Of a stretch of DNA of 64,000 nucleotides, positions 62,839 through 64,000 are shown piece by piece. Numbering within the stretch: the stretch's first letter is position 1; every line of letters begins with the position of its first letter. Source of the stretch: Promethearchaeota archaeon (GTDB lineage Archaea; Asgardarchaeota; Lokiarchaeia; Sigynarchaeales; SOKP01); the NCBI GenBank assembly GCA_019058515.1, contig JAHPYY010000199.1, forward strand, positions 1 through 64,000, in the 5' to 3' direction. The position numbers were made by a program, and so were the translations under genes. The notes beneath the pieces were generated by a model, which worked only from the letters and a program-made list of their open reading frames with translations, was not told the origin of the DNA and ran no database searches.

Positions 62839-63588
62839 ATGCAGTTGGATGAAAGAATTGCACTCGCAGCAAAATGGATTATAGATTCCGAGAAATTGGT
62901 AGTTTTTACGGGAGCGGGAATTTCGACCGAGAGTGGTCTACCAGACTATAGAGGGCCAGATGGAGTTTGGACGAGGAGAGATAAGGGATTACCCCCACCA
63001 AAATCACCTCCTTGGGACCAAGTAAAACCAAATTTAGGACATATGGCTATTGTAGATTTATACAATATAAATAAACTGGATTATCTTATTTCCCAAAATG
63101 TCGATGGTCTTCACGCAAAATCAGGAATTCCTTTCGAAATGATGGCAGAACTGCATGGAAACATGTATTACATGAAGTGTTTAAATTGTCTTACCAAATA
63201 CACCTTCGAAGAAGTTGAATGGGATAAAATAAGATATGGTAAAGGATATAGAACTGATCCAGTAAGAAAAGATCAGCCTAATTGCCCAAAATGCGCCGGT
63301 AGGCTAATTTCTAGCATAGTAAACTTTGGAGACCCCTTACCCGAAGACGAGTTAAATGAAGCTATCATCAGATCTCAAGAATCTGACATTTTTTTTGTGG
63401 TTGGTTCCTCTTTAGTGGTAGTCCCCGCAGCTAGTTTGCCAGGAATGGCAAAAAGCCGCGGAGCAAAATTGATCATCCTTAATCAAGGCGAAACACCCTA
63501 CGATGATGTGGCAGATTTACGCTTTTTCGAAGCAGTAGGTGAGGTTTTGCCTAATATCGTAGAGATCGTTAAGAGTTCGCTTTCGTAA
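62839..63588 (+). CDS. cobB: Sirtuin NAD-dependent protein deacylase
   Basis: A 249-residue sirtuin. GAGISTESGLPDYRGPDGVW binds NAD, SQNVDGLHAKSG and the catalytic His in ELHGN follow, then a four-Cys zinc site (CLNC and CPKC). NFGDPLPEDELNEA and VVGSSLVVVPAASLP close the NAD site. Removes acyl groups from lysines using NAD. The zinc-site Cys are spaced like the archaeal class; whether it has deacetylase or desuccinylase preference is not shown. Confidence 0.93.
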   Translation: MQLDERIALAAKWIIDSEKLVVFTGAGISTESGLPDYRGPDGVWTRRDKGLPPPKSPPWDQVKPNLGHMAIVDLYNINKLDYLISQNVDGLHAKSGIPFEMMAELHGNMYYMKCLNCLTKYTFEEVEWDKIRYGKGYRTDPVRKDQPNCPKCAGRLISSIVNFGDPLPEDELNEAIIRSQESDIFFVVGSSLVVVPAASLPGMAKSRGAKLIILNQGETPYDDVADLRFFEAVGEVLPNIVEIVKSSLS

Positions 63589-63620
63589 TAATCTGGAAAA
63601 CATATTTTGAGAATCCAGTT

Positions 63621-64000
63621 TTATTGAACCATTGCATATATGTCTTTCCCCCGATCAAGTTGCTTTACCACTTGTTTTCCCTCTTTGTTCGAAAGAGACA
63701 AATTTATTTCAGCTGTTCTACTAAGAGAACCTGTAAAAATTAGTTGCTCGTCAGCGTAAATCGAGATGTTTTGACTTGCAAAGTTAGGTGGTGCGATTAT
63801 TTTGACCTTTCCTTTCCTTACCTGTACATCGATGTCGATTCTCTCGCTTTTATATCTTGAGGAAATTTCGGGAGAAGTTCCATAATCGTCTAAACTCTTA
63901 CGAGATCGTTTTCTTTTTGGAGGCTCTACGGGATTAACTACGATGTCTTGACCAAAAGAATATATTTCGTAAGCGAGCTGACCAGTTTGATAATCCCGTA
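63621..64000 (-). CDS. C-terminal end of an unknown protein (start outside window)
   Basis: The last 125 residues of a minus-strand gene that runs out of the window. It has a basic linker (PPKRKRSRKS) and then a strand-rich domain (VQVRKGKVKIIAPPNFASQN, EINLSLSNKEGKQVV) reaching the stop at 63621-63623. No family is recognised; it may be a short beta domain at the tip of a larger protein. Convergent with the sirtuin gene. Confidence 0.55.
   Translation of the reverse strand, partial: RDYQTGQLAYEIYSFGQDIVVNPVEPPKRKRSRKSLDDYGTSPEISSRYKSERIDIDVQVRKGKVKIIAPPNFASQNISIYADEQLIFTGSLSRTAEINLSLSNKEGKQVVKQLDRGKDIYAMVQ

Noticed and set aside
1..64000. TGA reassigned to tryptophan in this genome
   Set aside because: TGA ends intact genes at 39490-39492 and 51298-51300, so it is an ordinary stop here.
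1..64000. CRISPR array, insertion sequence, integrase or attachment site
   Set aside because: No regular direct repeats, no transposase or integrase motifs and no target-site duplications were seen.
1..64000. tRNA genes
   Set aside because: No stretch with a T-loop GTTCGAATC-type motif and matching acceptor stem was found by reading, though intron-bearing or permuted tRNAs could be missed.

Overview
This window reads as a piece of an Asgard archaeal genome, most likely of the Lokiarchaeia type. It is AT-rich, has archaeal TATA-box promoters and short intergenic gaps, and mixes ordinary archaeal enzymes with eukaryote-like proteins: an actin homologue, a ubiquitin-like protein with a C-terminal di-glycine, an RPN11-like JAMM protease, a DRG-type GTPase beside a longin-like protein, a zinc-ribbon LURP-one/scramblase-like protein and a long membrane-anchored coiled coil. 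A probable selenoprotein with a eukaryote-style SECIS element in its 3' UTR fits the same assignment. No rRNA, tRNA, CRISPR array, integrase or transposase was seen, so this is chromosomal sequence rather than an obvious mobile island.

Layout. 1-5 kb: the end of nadA, a leucine-rich-repeat protein, an exported beta-rich protein and a frameshifted winged-helix regulator. 5-10.2 kb: a small coiled-coil/proline-rich protein, the ubiquitin-like protein, the candidate selenoprotein with its SECIS, a flavodoxin-like reductase, a radical SAM enzyme, and a two-gene unit of RPN11-like protease plus UBZ-like zinc-finger protein. 10.2-20.2 kb: membrane protein, class III CoA-transferase, phosphodiesterase, polyprenyl synthase, a second radical SAM enzyme, a decayed saccharopine/lysine dehydrogenase gene, then guaB and purH (IMP and GMP synthesis). 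20.4-31.8 kb: a 929-residue HEAT and winged-helix protein, PH-like membrane protein, metallo-beta-lactamase, ModE-like regulator, CBS protein, the zinc-ribbon-bearing actin homologue, an exported prenyltransferase-like barrel, folD, the longin-like protein and the DRG-type GTPase.

31.8-44 kb: Ski2-like helicase, a small gene with an internal TGA, a DnaJ-type cysteine-rich protein, a 7TM/small protein/histidine-kinase cluster, a split DUF4140/4139-like gene pair, Fpg-type DNA glycosylase and a large secreted protein. 44-54.9 kb: an ECF transporter S-component under a promoter with two perfect inverted repeats, threonine synthase, aminotransferase, LURP-one-like protein, flavoproteins, sugar kinase, a calcineurin-like phosphoesterase and a secreted phospholipase D-type protein. 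55-64 kb: a decayed TIM-barrel-hydrolase-like gene, a YjbQ-like protein, the coiled-coil membrane tether, an amino-acid permease, PHP phosphoesterase, YdjM-like membrane protein, HSL-type esterase, sirtuin and the end of an unknown gene.

Strongest leads: (1) the selenoprotein and SECIS at 5752-6138; (2) the actin homologue with two zinc ribbons inserted in its fold; (3) the RPN11-like protease and UBZ-like finger near a ubiquitin-like gene; (4) three genes (phosphodiesterase, threonine synthase, DRG GTPase) that have no ATG, GTG or TTG where the protein should begin, pointing to AUU or CUG initiation; (5) the 7TM, small protein and kinase module. All statements come from reading the sequence; no database search was run.
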